A stretch of 64,000 bases of DNA from Blastobasis lacticolella (GCA_905147135.1 LR990045.1:14174173-14238172), one strand, 5' to 3'. Counted from the stretch's first letter, positions 45,701-57,650 are shown. Numbers and translations: made by a program. The notes: a model not told the origin generated them from the sequence alone.

Positions 45701-48374
45701 GACACCGTTTTTCAACACAACAAAAGAATGCTTTTCATATGCAGGTATAGGGACGAGAGCATTAATTAGTACATGCCCACCTTAAGAATCATATTTCTTT
45801 GCACTACTGTGCAGTTGTGAAACGGTTTTTATAGCATTCATAAATTAAATTTTTACTAATTAAATAAAAAAATACCCTAGGGATAAAGGACGAGTTCTTT
45901 TGGCATAAAGCACAGCTAATTTTCCCTTCTTTTATCACATTGATTTTGGCTAAAGATACACAAATACCGTGAATGTTGCTGTAGCAGCAAAGGAAATTTT
46001 TCTTAAGGTGTGTTCGGTGCGTTGCATCGTAATGCACTTTTGCTCTTGTACTGTACATTTCTACATCTTCAGCGAGACACAAAACCCACAGCGTTGTGTG
46101 ATTATGATGTGTTTACTTGGGAACAGAGTGATAAAAAATTGAACTTTTTGTTTCAGATAACCTGTAAATATATGTCCCATTGTTTAGATGCGTCAAAAAG
46201 TAATAACTGGAATGAGATGCTGAAACTGTTGGCGTGCCATAATCAAGGATATAATCAGGTGAATTAAGTATAAGGTATATATTAAGGTATATAAGATTAG
46301 GAATGAACCGTAAATTTTTTGGTAAACCTATGTTTCAGGATATTGATAAATGGGTATATATTATTTAAAAATGTTTGATGAACTTCACGCTAATCAAGTA
46401 TTGTGCTATGGCGACGGTAAAAAGGCAAACTGAATGACGTTGGGATGAGTACTGGCCTGAGATGTTGAGTGCCTTGACTCTCTTGTCCAGTTTTATCTTC
46501 ACGCCACTGCGTCACAAATAGCAGAATCGACAATTCTGTTTTAGGTGAAAATGCGCTGCCTTGGGTTTGGTAGCGACTAGTTATATTATTCGCGCCATTT
46601 GGCGTTAATATATAATTATTGCATATATCACCAGGGTGTTGTTTATATTCATATTCATTTTTTGTCACAAGTAGACCTAAACCGGTGGTGAGAAACCCCA
46701 TAATTGGGTCAATTTATGTGCAGTATCCAGTACTAAAGTCATTTGGTGCGGTTTCCAAACCCAACCAGGCATCTCTACACTTTGTATCAAACCAATTTTC
46801 CATCGGTTGTAAGTAAACAAACCACTAATCGAATAGAAAAATGCACTTGTCGTATAATGGCGGAAGCATAGATGAGAGAAAGCGACGGATTTCAACGACA
46901 AGAACCGCAATGGATAAGTTAAAGAAAATATGGCGGAATCGAAACATTACTAAAGCCACTGAAACCAGGGTTGTTCGAACACTTGTTTTTCCTACATTTT
47001 TGTATGCTTCAGAGACGTAGACATTGCGCTAAATTGAGAGGTGGAAAGCAGATGCTTTAGAGATGTGGTGCTGGAGGAGGATGCTTGGAGAATTTTGGTT
47101 CGAGTTTCGAACTATAGCTTCCAAACTCCAATAACTCTGTATTGAACAGCGTCTGTCCACACTAATCACACACAAGCCCGCGTTCTCAAGCTCTTCGGTC
47201 ACCTCTCGAGGAGAAACCGAAGTGGTGGGTACCCGACTGCGCGGAAGATTACCCATGCGATTTACCGACCTGATCAAATCTGCTTTGGTTGGCCCCTTGC
47301 ATGAGTAAACCAGAAAGACAGCTAACATAATGTGCCTATGCCATCATAATGCCATCTTGATGTGTGCATAATGCCATCTTGATCATATTATGATCAAGAT
47401 GGCAGGAAATCGTGAGGCGAGTGACATCTGCCCACAACACATAGCGACCACGACCTCTCTGTCAAGAGCGTATCGCCCAAGAAAAGAAGACTAGGTGCAT
47501 AAATCAGCGGGTTAATTAGCCTTGCCATCCAGAGTGTCTCATGGGCATCTAGCCGTATTTGCTCTTGCTGATAATTTGTTTCTTTTTTCAGTTTTGGGTA
47601 TATACGAGAGAAGGTAGAATTAAACGTAATAACCTATGCTTGGATTATATAACGAATACGGTTGGACTTTTCCTGTGCAACGATATTGCTAAAAGTCAAG
47701 TTTGGATCTACAATGAAAAGGTTATTTTTCAATTTAAAACCTTCATTAATAAAATACATATCTGGAGTGTCGTAAACGAAAAAAATTAGAATCTTTAGAC
47801 GATAATGAAATATCAATTAGAAGTCATTTACATTAGTTCCAATTTGGCGATGACGCCGTGCCATCGTATGCTCATGAACTTTTATGTTTCTTGTGATGTA
47901 TATTGATACATACTTTAGTAGTATCAACAACTTATTTTTGAAACTCGGGTGATTACGAAAAATTTTAACCTCTTTTAGACGGCAATTCAGTCATAATATT
48001 TTCGCAATAATAATACTTATCTACCATAGATAGAACCAGCGATATAGCTTGACATAACCGTAGTACTTGGCATCCAAACACTAAAAAGGTCATTTAAAAT
48101 TGTCGTGCGGGAAAAAATAAACAACGATTTCCACGCGGACGAAGTCGCAGGCAAATGCTAGTACCTATTATAATATATTTTTATTTTCCAGTCCCAACAT
48201 TTGAAGAACGAGCAACAAAACAAATGTCTTCGTTACGATCCCTTTGGAGACGACAAGTTTGTTCTGGAAAGTTGCAATTATGAATTAAATCGTCAATTAA
48301 TGTGGACTTTGGATAAATATAATGTATCAAAACTTAGTCCCGAGTTAAGACAACTTTCTACAGAATCATTCTAG
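41497..48374 (+). CDS. Polypeptide N-acetylgalactosaminyltransferase (12 exons)
   Basis: This Golgi enzyme transfers GalNAc from UDP-GalNAc to Ser/Thr, the first step of mucin-type O-glycosylation. My splice model is 41497-41683, 41767-41886, 42073-42279, 42639-42719, 42813-42963, 43038-43204, 43448-43612, 43835-44295, 44944-45126, 46157-46258, 47592-47720 and 48192-48374, giving 711 residues. All introns are GT/AG and phases match at every junction. Residues 6-27 form a type II signal anchor. About 28-198 is the stem. The catalytic domain shows [20 protein letters not shown], the metal-binding DSH (352-354), WGAENLEL (461-468) and VGHVFR with His489. Residues 575-711 form a ricin-type lectin domain with CLD motifs. 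All key residues are present, so an active enzyme is likely. Exons 2 and 3 have weaker splice sites than the rest. The exact pgant orthologue is not resolved. Confidence 0.92.
42813..45126 (+). other. Catalytic exons 5-9 of the transferase
   Basis: Five exons encode residues 199-574. Exon 6 holds the UDP-binding Rossmann-like start. Exon 7 ends with the DSH metal site. Exon 8 (461 bp) holds the acceptor side and the Gal/GalNAc-T motif. Exon 9 holds [12 protein letters not shown] and the conserved [20 protein letters not shown] segment. Every junction is in phase, and no stop or frameshift is seen. Confidence 0.93.
44511..44740 (+). repeat. Interspersed repeat family C, copy 2 (in intron 8)
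   Basis: Same family as 25555-25765. Lies wholly inside the intron between exons 8 and 9. Confidence 0.65.
46990..47315 (+). pseudogene. RTE-like LINE ORF fragment in intron 10
   Basis: Broken plus-strand frames read [10 protein letters not shown], then [10 protein letters not shown] and [14 protein letters not shown]. This is the conserved C-terminal part of RTE-like endonuclease-RT proteins. Stops and frameshifts are present. It is a dead insertion within the intron between exons 10 and 11. Confidence 0.75.
47373..47403. repeat. 31-bp palindrome in intron 10
   Basis: 15-bp arms (gccatcttgatcata and its complement) are separated by one base. A direct repeat of 'ataatgccatcttgat' occurs just before it (47347 and 47370). 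Confidence 0.85.
48100..48170 (+). mobile_element. Family D element tail in intron 11
   Basis: 'gatttccacgcggacgaagt' followed by 'cgcaggcaaatgctagta' is the typical 3' end of the abundant short lepidopteran elements (acgaagtcgcgggc..gctagt). Confidence 0.6.
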
Positions 48375-49283
48375 GCAAGCCGAAGCATCATCGCCACGAT
48401 ATGGAGCGATATCACATTTTTTACGAAAATGGACAGGTACATTTATTGCAGGAATTATTTTGACGTTTTAAAAATCTAATTAAATCTGTCTCTCATACTT
48501 TTCAACGACCACACCTTTGGATTAATTCCATAAGCTACAGTAACTGCTTACTATCAGACAAGCTGTAATCAATTGTTTGCCACATTAGTGGTATAAAAAA
48601 GGCACTTGCGTTCGGAACAAGGGATAATATTATACCTGATGTTGTACGTGCCTACCTGGATAATCTGGATAACAAAACTCAGTGACTCTTTGCCAGGTGA
48701 ACCTGGCTAATTAAGAGTTGCATTATCTGGAAATCAGTTTCTCTAAACCAAGATCTAATCTACTGAAAATTAAAATTGTATGTGATCTGTGAATTTAACC
48801 TTGCTTTATTGAAGTCAGTTTAAATGTGTGTGCAATGTTTCTGTCAAACGGTAGGTAAGTCAGAGTTAGTACAGTGTACAGGTTGGTTTAAATATAAAAT
48901 TAGTATACAAACATGTAGCTGTATTTTATTAGTCCCTTGTCCCTCTTCTGTTTAGACCACAACACGGTCACAAAGGTCGGGACCGACCTCAGTAACGTTA
49001 TTGTGGTTTTATGAAAAATAACATTGAACGAAACTCAAATTGCTCAACATTAGCGTATATTATATAAAAAGGTGCTAATTTTTATTTGTTTTTCGTATTG
49101 AATCAAACAGTCATCATCATTGACAATTGTCATCAACCTAATCACCTTACCTACCCCTTGATAGTAGACTGTCGTACTTCAGTGTCTACCGAAATGGAAA
49201 ATAGCTCCGTTTTCTCAAAATAAAATGTCCGGTTTTGCACATCCGGAACTTTATAAATATACAGGCATCTAAAGATTACGGCT
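48375..49283. other. Downstream flank of the transferase gene
   Basis: Probably includes the 3' untranslated region, but I find no clear AATAAA close to the stop, so the transcript end is not placed. No other gene seen. Confidence 0.45.
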
Positions 49284-49418
49284 TATTATTATACAAAACG
49301 GGACGCGACGTACCGTGGTCACGGGAAGAAGTGAATAAGTGGATTTAACACTACCGAAACGTCGGGAAAACAAATCGAAAAGGTACGTCGCGTGTGAGTC
49401 CCGTTTAGTATAATAATA
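49284..49418. mobile_element. Fold-back MITE-like element
   Basis: The left arm (49284-49314) and the reverse complement of the right arm (49382-49418) share 'tattattatac', 'aaacgggac' and 'gcgacgtacc', with one 6-bp gap in the left arm. The spacer is 67 bp and non-coding. Immediately downstream lies a SINE. Confidence 0.7.
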
Positions 49419-49467
49419 TGTGTAAAGAACGCGAGTTAGTTTAAAACAAGGATAACGGTTTATCCCG

Positions 49468-49695
49468 GTGCGGCCATGTACCAATAACTCTTTTCTGAGT
49501 TATGTACATTAGTTGAATACTAACCGATGGAAAACATCGTGATGAAACCTGTACATTTAGGCAACGAATTTGTAACCATGATCCAATCTTATCAGGTTTC
49601 CCTGGTAGCAGGGTCACGGAGGTCAGATGATAGTCGCTCCACTGTAATTACCTGATCGCCAAATTCTGGATCATGGTCAAAGCGGACCCCGCGGA
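49468..49695 (+). mobile_element. SINE copy, head truncated
   Basis: Starts at the 'tgcggccatgtaccaataac' junction downstream of the B box and runs through 'catcgtgatgaaacct', 'gtttccctggtagcagggtc' and 'gatcatggtcaaagcggac'. Confidence 0.8.
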
Positions 49696-49894
49696 TTAAC
49701 GCCATTGGCGTATCTATCGGTTTTTTTCCAGGGTGGGCCTGGCCCCTGAGGTGGCCGACTCGGCTTCATCGGCCTCAACCAAATCCTATGGTTGAGGGGG
49801 GGGAGAACTCAAAATTATAGGTATTCTCTACTCAAAGTGTGGGCGCGCTGAGTAAAAAAAAATTGCAGTTTTAGTGGAGTGAACGAGCGGATAA

Positions 49895-50170
49895 ACGAGT
49901 GAGCGGAGCGAGCTCTGATGTTTTAGATTTTAAAACCTGAGGGGAAGAACAGCGAATGTGTGAGCGAGCGGAGTGAGCTCGAAATGTTTACATTTTGGAT
50001 GTTAAAAGCTGCGGTGATCAATAAATGAGCGACCGGAGCGAGCTCGACATTTTTAACGTTTGAGGTTTTAAAAGCTGGAGTAATCATTGAATGAATGAGC
50101 GGGCGGAGTGAAATTGTAATTTGTGATATTTTAGGTTACAAAAGCTTGAGGTAACCCTTACAACACGAGC
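49895..50170 (+). repeat. Tandem repeat, about 66-bp period, 4 copies
   Basis: The GC-rich core 'gagcggagcgagctc' or close variants occurs at about 49901, 49966, 50032 and 50100. Each is followed by a T-rich stretch and 'ttaaaagct'. The copies are diverged. Confidence 0.75.
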
Positions 50171-52423
50171 TCGTAATTTTAGACATTTTTGTTATAAAAA
50201 TCGTGGGCGATTGTGAGTCAGAGTCGGGGCTCAAAGGGGGGCAAATGCACCCATACCCCCCCACTCCTGGATCCGCGCCTGGCTTGGGCATCACTGGTAC
50301 CGCTCTAGTTACGCTACTGACGACGAGCCTCAAACAGGGCAAATACTGTTGGAGGCAGCATACGACCCTTTGTGCCATTCGCTGCAGAGACTGCGCGGGG
50401 GCCCGCGGTGCTCGAATCAGCATACAAAAACGATATCAGGAGTTGGGGCGTCGGTTAAGGAGTAGGGTTCCATAATCTGTACATTTTTTGGGTCCACAAA
50501 CATCACTCGCCGTCGATCGGGGGAACATTTGACTATATAATTGACTGGTGGACTGAAAATTTTTCTCTTAAGTTTGTAACCCGACTTTTGGAAATATAAC
50601 TCAATCTAGCTTTGATTGTAATTTAATTTCATTGTATAGAAATTTGGTTGTAATTTGAAAGGGCTAAGTGTCCTTCTTTCAGAATTCGACTTTTTGTTTA
50701 AAATGCGATTAATGCGATACAAGCTGAAAAGAGCAAAAGTCAGGCAACCAATCTAGAGTCAAGGTTTTAGTCCACCACTAGAAATACAATATATACCTAC
50801 CTACATTTCCTTGCAAAAAAAAGTTTGTAGATTCCTCGGTTGTATTTCATTAAAATTATGTTTGGGTGAAGTTTTTTATGTGTTCAGCCCAGAATTTCGT
50901 ATCGATACCTGGTATCGGTATCATGGGGTGGCCACCAGACCATTCTGGGATGGGCACGCCCCCCCCCCCCCTTCCTACGCCTATGATTAACGCTAAGGAT
51001 GATAAAGGATTACGGCTTAGATGGTAGAAGGAGAGTAAGTATATTTTGAAAACGGATCGCTCATTCAAAAATGTATTCATGTATCAATGTTTTTAAAAGA
51101 CCTAGCGATATATTTTATACATAACCATACCTAACCACATTTTAGCTCTTTGGTACCTATTGATTATACCTATAAGTTTGTTGGTACCAGGAGTTTCTAA
51201 CTTAAGTCGGTTAATAGGTACAGACAAACGGTCTCGGCTTAATGGTTTACAACGAAACCCTAAAAATGACGAAAGAATATTGAACGAAATATTTGAGAAT
51301 GTATCCTAGTACGAATGTACACCCATACCCAAAGTCATAATTTTTTACCCTGTATAACTTCCTGGTAATCTCATTAGTAATATGAAATATTTTACCCTCA
51401 TAATTATGACACTTTATAAAAATGAGGAAAGTTTTCAGGTTTGGGTTAATGAAGCTATCATTTTTACAGAATTTCGGATGGGCTGTATTTTTGTTGTAAT
51501 ATTTTACGGCTTTCGGTGAAATGAACGTAATTTAGATCAAGTCTGTGAGTAACACAAATATATCAATATAATTTATGCTATTTTAATTTCACATTTTCCC
51601 AGAACCGGCTTTAAATTCAGAATAGAGTCTGATAACCAAAATGACTCGGGGATTTTGTCGAAAAAGAAGCTTAATTTGGGGTACCTTATTAGCTGTACTA
51701 AATGTTAATATTTTATTTCTATATTTCATTGAGTTACTTATATCGAGACATAAAACGTATTCGGGATACCTACATACTAAACTCAAAAATATCGTTTTTG
51801 TATGTGACCAATTGGGAAAAATATATCCATAAAGAACCATTTGTACTGGAAAATAAGTTATAGGTAACATGTTATGAGATGAGATCTGACTCTGAGTCTT
51901 GCATCCGACAGAGTCCTTCCAACGTGTACACTTTACCCATACCTTGCAACCAGGTTGCAATCGAGCTTATGAAGACTTCAAATATGTGAATAAATAAAAT
52001 TTTGTAATTGCATAGGGAACATACATAGGTGCACACATATGTGCGTACATTAGATGAATGAAACGAATTTCAGGTAAGAATGACAAGAAGTAAAAAAGCT
52101 AGTAAAAATTTCGCATTCATCAGCGTTTCGTAACCAACTAAGGACTACGTAAATTGTTTCTAAGGGAATACGCATGTGAATCGAGTTGACTTTTAAAACA
52201 AACTCTCGGAATAAAACCAAAACAAAATCGATGATTCCATGAAGGATTTATATCATTTAATTGACAGTATTCCTCTTTCGCGGAGTAATCAGCTAATTAG
52301 TTGTATGACTGTACATTGACGTCAAAGTCTTTGTCGGAAGATAATTTAGGAAACGTTATTTCTTGTAATTCGCATATTACAAACTTGGTCCGCGTGGAAA
52401 TAGTTTTTATGACAGTTTAGCTT
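50171..52423. other. Intergenic, no gene seen
   Basis: A GC-rich patch at 50200-50470 has an open frame but no domain. A C-run of about 14 lies at 50957-50970 within 'gggcacgc...cttcctacgcc'. The rest is AT-rich. Confidence 0.5.
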
Positions 52424-52640
52424 CTGCCCGCGATACTATTTTAATTACCTCCGTATTGTATTAATGCTAGTACTACGGGGAAGTCACGCTTTAACTCTGG
52501 CTACCCGAATTTAAAAAAATGTGGCTTAAATTGTACCCTGGCCTTCAAGCTACCAAACTATCACAACCAAATCAAAATACGGCCAGTAGTTTTTGCGTTA
52601 TATACAAACACACAAACAGGCAAAAATAAATAAAAACTAC
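52424..52640 (+). mobile_element. Short non-autonomous element, family D (diverged)
   Basis: 'gcttctgcccgcgatac', 'tggccttcaagctaccaaac' and 'acaaacacacaaacaggc' match the order of landmarks in these elements, with considerable decay. Confidence 0.5.
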
Positions 52641-53439
52641 TCTTCAGAATCTTATAATGAAAATTTTAATTTTAAAATACAGATACCCGTTTTTACAGTT
52701 TATAATAGTATAGATAGATTGAAAAGTAAAATAATAATAACCCCTCTCTCGGACCCTGCAAAGGATTTTCTTTCGTAGCAATATTATCACAATCTCTCCA
52801 AAGCCTGTAATTCTTATTTAAACAAATGCTGAAGTTGAACGCGCATTTTCGGTCCTAGAACAATTTTAAAGCTCCCCAAAACGATTAGCTTTCACAGAAC
52901 ACAATCGCTTTTTGCGGTGGGAGCTTTGCTTTCATGCTCGAGATTAACTTGTGACCAGTGTCATGAATTGCACTGTACAGTCAGCAAAATAAAATAATGA
53001 AGTTTTAATTAACGTTAGTACAAATTAGTTTTTACTTGGTATGAAACGGAAAAAGAATTATAGGTAACTGAAGGTCACTTAACTTTCCAGCGTGAGACCT
53101 CTCTGAGACCGATCAATTTTAACAATAGATAATGTTAAATTTTTTTGTAAATGTTTAATAATATACCGTCACGAAGTGCCTATCGGTTGACGAGACTGTT
53201 CCTTCATACTGTGCATGGTTGTAATTCATAATATCCTCAGGAGCATGACGTACTACCCCTCGTTGCTCTACAATTTTCGTCGCCAATGCTTTGTTGATGT
53301 ATAACGTCTTCACAATCGCATGTAATTTTAAAGAGAAGTGTAATATATAGAGATAGGTACTACGTTCAGAGACACATGAATATAAATAAAAATAGTCATG
53401 AGAGACCTACCTAAATTCAGGGTCGTTATTTAGGTAATA

Positions 53440-53545
53440 TAACAGCTATATTGGGCTAAGGCCAGGGGAAGCTCTTGTCCCGTTTGATTAAATACCTAAT
53501 GAAAACAGGCCAAGACGTCTTGGGCCACGTGCAGTGTAGGGTTCC
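53440..53545 (+). repeat. Lepidopteran interspersed repeat, start
   Basis: 'gtcttgggccacgtgcagtg' followed by 'tagggttccgtagttac' is a phrase common in moth and butterfly repeats. It appears to continue, diverged, toward 53790-54110. Confidence 0.5.
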
Positions 53546-53799
53546 GTAGTTACTTGTCAATACGCATGCTTAAGAGGTATTTTTGATACTATAAATACAT
53601 TACAAAGTTACAAATGCACCTAGCACCCATAAAACTCCAAATTTGTATGCCGATGGCAGGTCGCAGAGGACCCATCTACTAAAACTGTAACAACTGCATA
53701 ACCTGTGTACCACAAATAAATAAATTGAATTGAATTGAAAAATTTGTATGAAATACTTGCTAATCCAACTACACTTTATAAATTGGTTGGCTATTTTTA

Positions 53800-54110
53800 C
53801 TATTAACTACAAATTTACGGTTTTAGGATTTCTTCCTTTACTTGTACTATATAGCCTTGCTTCTGGCCAAATTTTATGATTCTAGGTCAACGGGAAATAC
53901 CCTTTATTTTATTAATTCCTTGCAAGCGTCATCAAACGGCCGTATCTCAATCAGACTTGACTTATAAATTTGTTTTTTTTTCTGCTCCAAGCAATTGCAG
54001 AGACGGGTATTAATTTCAGCTTGATGCCTGTACGCGTTTCAGCGAAAAAGGGACTTCGTAGACAAATAGACAGACGCACAACTTCAACAAAATAAACTTT
54101 TTCTTTTGAG
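53800..54110 (+). repeat. Lepidopteran interspersed repeat, continuation
   Basis: 'cttgcaagcgtcatcaaacg' then 'gccgtatctcaatcagactt' then 'ttctgctccaagcaattgca' then 'tttcagcgaaaaagggactt' then 'cgtagacaaatagacagacg' follow the order found in the same kind of repeat. Confidence 0.55.
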
Positions 54111-55357
54111 ATATGAAACTCTAAAAAACACGTAATTTGACTTGAAAATTTTCACTTTTCCATAATATGTACCTCGAAAACACTTGAAAATTAGAATAAG
54201 TACGAAATTTATTCAGAGACAATTTTTGCGAACCTCTAGTATCGTCTAGGCGAGCGGCATCGTCGATGCGCTCGGCGGGGTGAGTTGACACAATGAATGA
54301 CATTACGTGTGTGACAAGTGGCCGGCAGGCGGCGCTTACGTCCGTCGCGGATTTGGGTAGTAAGTCCATGGTCGTGGACAAGGAACAAAATCTTTGGCCG
54401 TGGAGTCTACTTATTTTTTCTTTTTTATGGCCCTAAACTGAATAAACGTTTTTGATTTGATTTGATTTGTATGTTAATTTGAATACGTAAATGTTATTCT
54501 TATTGCTTAAATAGAACTTTTATATAAGTATCCCTAATAATCACAATTTTTGGTAACGTGATTAAAATTTTTACGTACGTACAATGTACTCGTACCTTAT
54601 GGTACAGTGGACCTTTTGATATAGGTAGGTGGTAGACCTTATAAAGCAAAAGAATAAGTATGTAAGTAAAGTAAAAACTCATTATTGCACACAAAATATA
54701 AACAAAGATAGGATTTAAAGATATAATTTCTATCATCATAGAAAGGATAAAAATAGACACAAGAAAACAAAATTGCGCGCAAAAGCGGTCTTATCGCTTT
54801 TAGCTATCTCTTCCAGACAATATTGAACATCTTTTATCTATAGGTATAATGCAATAAAGGTCGACAATTCTACGAGCAAGACCTTCCAACGCCGTAGTTA
54901 AGTAATCATTATTTCAACGATATATGATAAGGTATACCCCTTACCTTACCATAATTCAGTAAATACCCTAGCTTTTAGCTTTTCATCAAGCACTTAGTGC
55001 TTGTAACTACTAACTGTAGTACTTATAAGTAAACAGAGGTTTCCGATAACCGCAGAGCCGGCGCGGGCCCGGCTATCCCATTTGTAAACCCTACTTAATT
55101 TGCAATTTGTTTTAATGGTTAATCAATTATACTGACAAATTGTGAACACGGTGCAAAGGATTACGGTACAGTGTTCGCAGATGGCTTGTGCAACGAATGT
55201 TTTATGGACCTAGTAGGTATTGTTGAATTGTGGAAGTTTTAATTTGCAGAAGCACTGAATGGGAGATCGCACTTAACTGATTTATCATTATGGTGGCCCC
55301 TCATCATCATGTACTTGATAAAATAGTAGTCATGATGGTGGTCTTGATGGTTGATGG
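54111..55357. other. Intergenic with a small GC-rich patch
   Basis: No gene seen. 54240-54370 is GC-rich and open on the minus strand for 86 codons, without a recognisable domain. Confidence 0.5.
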
Positions 55358-55880
55358 ATCATCATATCAGCCAGAAGACGCCCACTGCTAGGCATAGGCC
55401 TCCCCCAGAGATCTCCACAAAAGCCGGTCCTGTGCTTTCCGCATTCAGCTGGTAGCTGCGATCTTTACCACGTCGTCAGTCCACCTTGTGGGTGGCCTCC
55501 TACCCACGCTGCGTCTTCCGGTACATGGTCGCCACTCAAGAACTTAACTGCCCCATCGGCCATCTGTTCTTCGAGCTATGTGCCCTGCTCACTGCCACTT
55601 TAGTTTGGCAATCCTTAGAGCTATGTCGGAGACCTTGGTTCGCTTGCGGATCTCCTTATTTCTGATTCGATCGCGCAACGAGACTCCGAGCATAGCTCTT
55701 TCCATTGCCCTTTGGGTAACAATAAGCTTTCTTATAATGCCTACAGTGAGCGGCCACGATTCTGTACCGTAGGTCATCACTGGCAACACATATTGGTCAA
55801 AGACCTTTGTCTTGAGACACTGCGGTAATTGGGACGAAAATATATGGCGTAGCTTCCCGAGCGCTGTCCGACCGAGTTAC
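55358..55880 (-). pseudogene. RTE-like LINE, C-terminal ORF and 3' end
   Basis: Minus-strand frame 55589-55789 reads LPVMTYGTESWPLTVGIIRK, then QRAMERAMLGVSLRDRIRN and VSDIALRIAKLKWQ. This is the conserved region after the RT in RTE-like elements. It continues to a 3' end at 'tcatcatatcagccagaag' identical in type to 24118-24255. It is 5'-truncated and broken by frameshifts. Confidence 0.85.
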
Positions 55881-56134
55881 ATTTGTCGGTGGTTGTGGTT
55901 CATGGATGATGATGATAAATTCTGTGATCATCTTGCCGTAATCGGTGTGTATATTATTACGTACACAGTTGCAGTATGTGGTGATTCCTGTCTTTTAAAT
56001 AAGTAAAGTAGAAATAATCTCGAGTCTAAATTCGTTGCTACTACGCTGTTAGTCATCTACGACGACGAGGTAGTACATGCTTTAGGGAGCAAATGGTATT
56101 GGCTTCTACCTATTATTTTTAGACTTTTCTCAGT

Positions 56135-56320
56135 TTAATATCTACATTAGCTGAACACTAACCGATACTGTTACGATGAGCGAGGGAAAAACACCGTGAT
56201 CAAACCAGCTCATTCAGCCGAATAAATGTGTAATCATGATAAAATGTAATCAGGTTCCCCTGGTAACCTGTGATGATGTGTCTATCAGGATGTCTGTCAA
56301 ATCCAGGATCTCGGTTAAGG
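56135..56320 (+). mobile_element. SINE copy, diverged
   Basis: Contains 'acattagctgaacactaacc', 'gagggaaaaacaccgtgat' and 'caggttcccctggtaacctg'. The head and tail are lost. Confidence 0.7.
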
Positions 56321-56654
56321 CCAAGATGAAGAACACATGAGATTGTTGTGCGTAAATTTTGCTTTATTGGTATAGTGAGGTAGGTGGGAGGGTGATTTTT
56401 CATTGATGAACGCGGGGGTGGGGACGCGGGGCAGTGAGCATTTTCTTCCGCCAAACGTCAGTTAATGACGTTCCTCGGAAAAATAATGCACACAAGATTA
56501 TGCCCGAACTTGTCCCAAGATAAAGTATAATATCCTGAGACGAGAAACCTAATCTTTGCCAATGACTTTTAAAACTAAATCTCTATTTTTAATTCGATGC
56601 AAAAAAGTAAGTTTTTCTTCATATTTATTTTATGGCTCACTGTGGACCTTATAA

Positions 56655-56965
56655 GAAAACTCATTGTCGCCCAAAGGGCGATGGACAGGGCTATACTTGG
56701 AGGGTCATTGCACTATCGAATCAGTAATGAATAGCAATCGAACTATTGCGAAAGATTGCCAAGCGGGCAGGGCATATAGCTCGCAGAACAGATAGCCTAT
56801 GTGGCAGTAAAGTTCTCGAGTGGCGATCATGTACCGGAAGACGCAGCGTGAATAGGCCTCCCACTAGATGTGTCGATGATCTGGTAAATACCTGATAAGT
56901 GTTACTGAATGCGGAAGGCGCCCTTTGTAGAGATCACTGGGGGATGCCTATGCCCAACATCTAAG
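56655..56965 (+). pseudogene. RTE-like LINE ORF fragment
   Basis: Plus-strand pieces read AQRAMDRAILG, then a broken helix, then RAGHIARRTD, EWRSCTGRRSVNRPPTRCVDD. The order matches the RTE C-terminal region, with stops between. It is oriented opposite to the copy at 55358. Confidence 0.8.
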
Positions 56966-57099
56966 TTTAGTTTGAGACGAGAAGATGGGAGCGCCTCACA
57001 GCGCCCCTCCGTCCTCTCCACGGCGCATACTTTGGAAACCCCTGTGCTTCTATTAATTTTTTTAGCAAACATTTTCAAGCCTCCACCTCGGGATTTATC

Positions 57100-57650
57100 A
57101 TCGGTAAATTAACCTCGTGTACGTTATTCCGGGAGTCCGTAGCAAAATGACCAACCGCGCTGTGCCGAGTCCGCGGGCGCACTGAGAAACGTCCCTTGTG
57201 CTCCCTGCCCCGCGCCCCCGCGCTTACCCCGTAACGTCACATGACGACCCATTCTGCCCCCCTCATACCGCAGGCGATACACCAGTTAAGTTGTCGACCT
57301 ATAGTATAATTAAGAAAATACACCTAAAACTACAGCAAGAGGAAGCCAGTCCGCCTAGGCAGCACCCGTTCACGAGTATAACGCAGGGCCCAGCCATCGT
57401 CCAATTCAACCATATTTGAGGGAAAGGAGCGACCCGGCCCCCACGCCACCGCCACACTTTTAAGTGAGCGTGCATTACACATGCTGCATGTGATAGGTAG
57501 TCGCTCCCACCCTACTCTATCCTATTCCTACCCTACCGCTACCTGACCCCTACCCTATGTAGAAACCCATTCTGCAATGACGTCACCCATTCTGCCCCCC
57601 TCATACCGCAAGCGATACACCAGTTAAGTTGTCGACCTATAGTAGGTTTA
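57100..57650. repeat. GC-rich block with a 59-bp direct repeat
   Basis: 57248-57306 and 57586-57645 are almost identical ('cccattctgcccccctcata', then 'gcgatacaccagttaagttg' and 'tcgacctatagta'), starting 338 bp apart. The first is preceded by 'acgtcacatgacga' and the second by 'tgacgtca'. It could be a remnant of a repeat-flanked mobile element or a segmental duplication. Confidence 0.7.

Larger units (their letters stand above)
46157..48374 (+). other. Lectin-domain exons 10-12 of the transferase
   Basis: Exon 10 has a CLD motif (SHCLDAS) and ends HNQGYNQ. Exon 11 opens FWVYTREG, has LCLDY and ends SQVWIYNEK. Exon 12 has KCLRYDP, then RQLMWTL and the stop TAG at 48372-48374. These are the alpha, beta and gamma repeats of a ricin-type domain. 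The third repeat has CLR in place of CLD, so its sugar-binding site may be altered. Confidence 0.88.

Noticed and set aside
46390..46701. 103-codon minus-strand frame within intron 10
   Set aside because: No recognisable motif, no splice-compatible partner, and located in a repeat-bearing intron.
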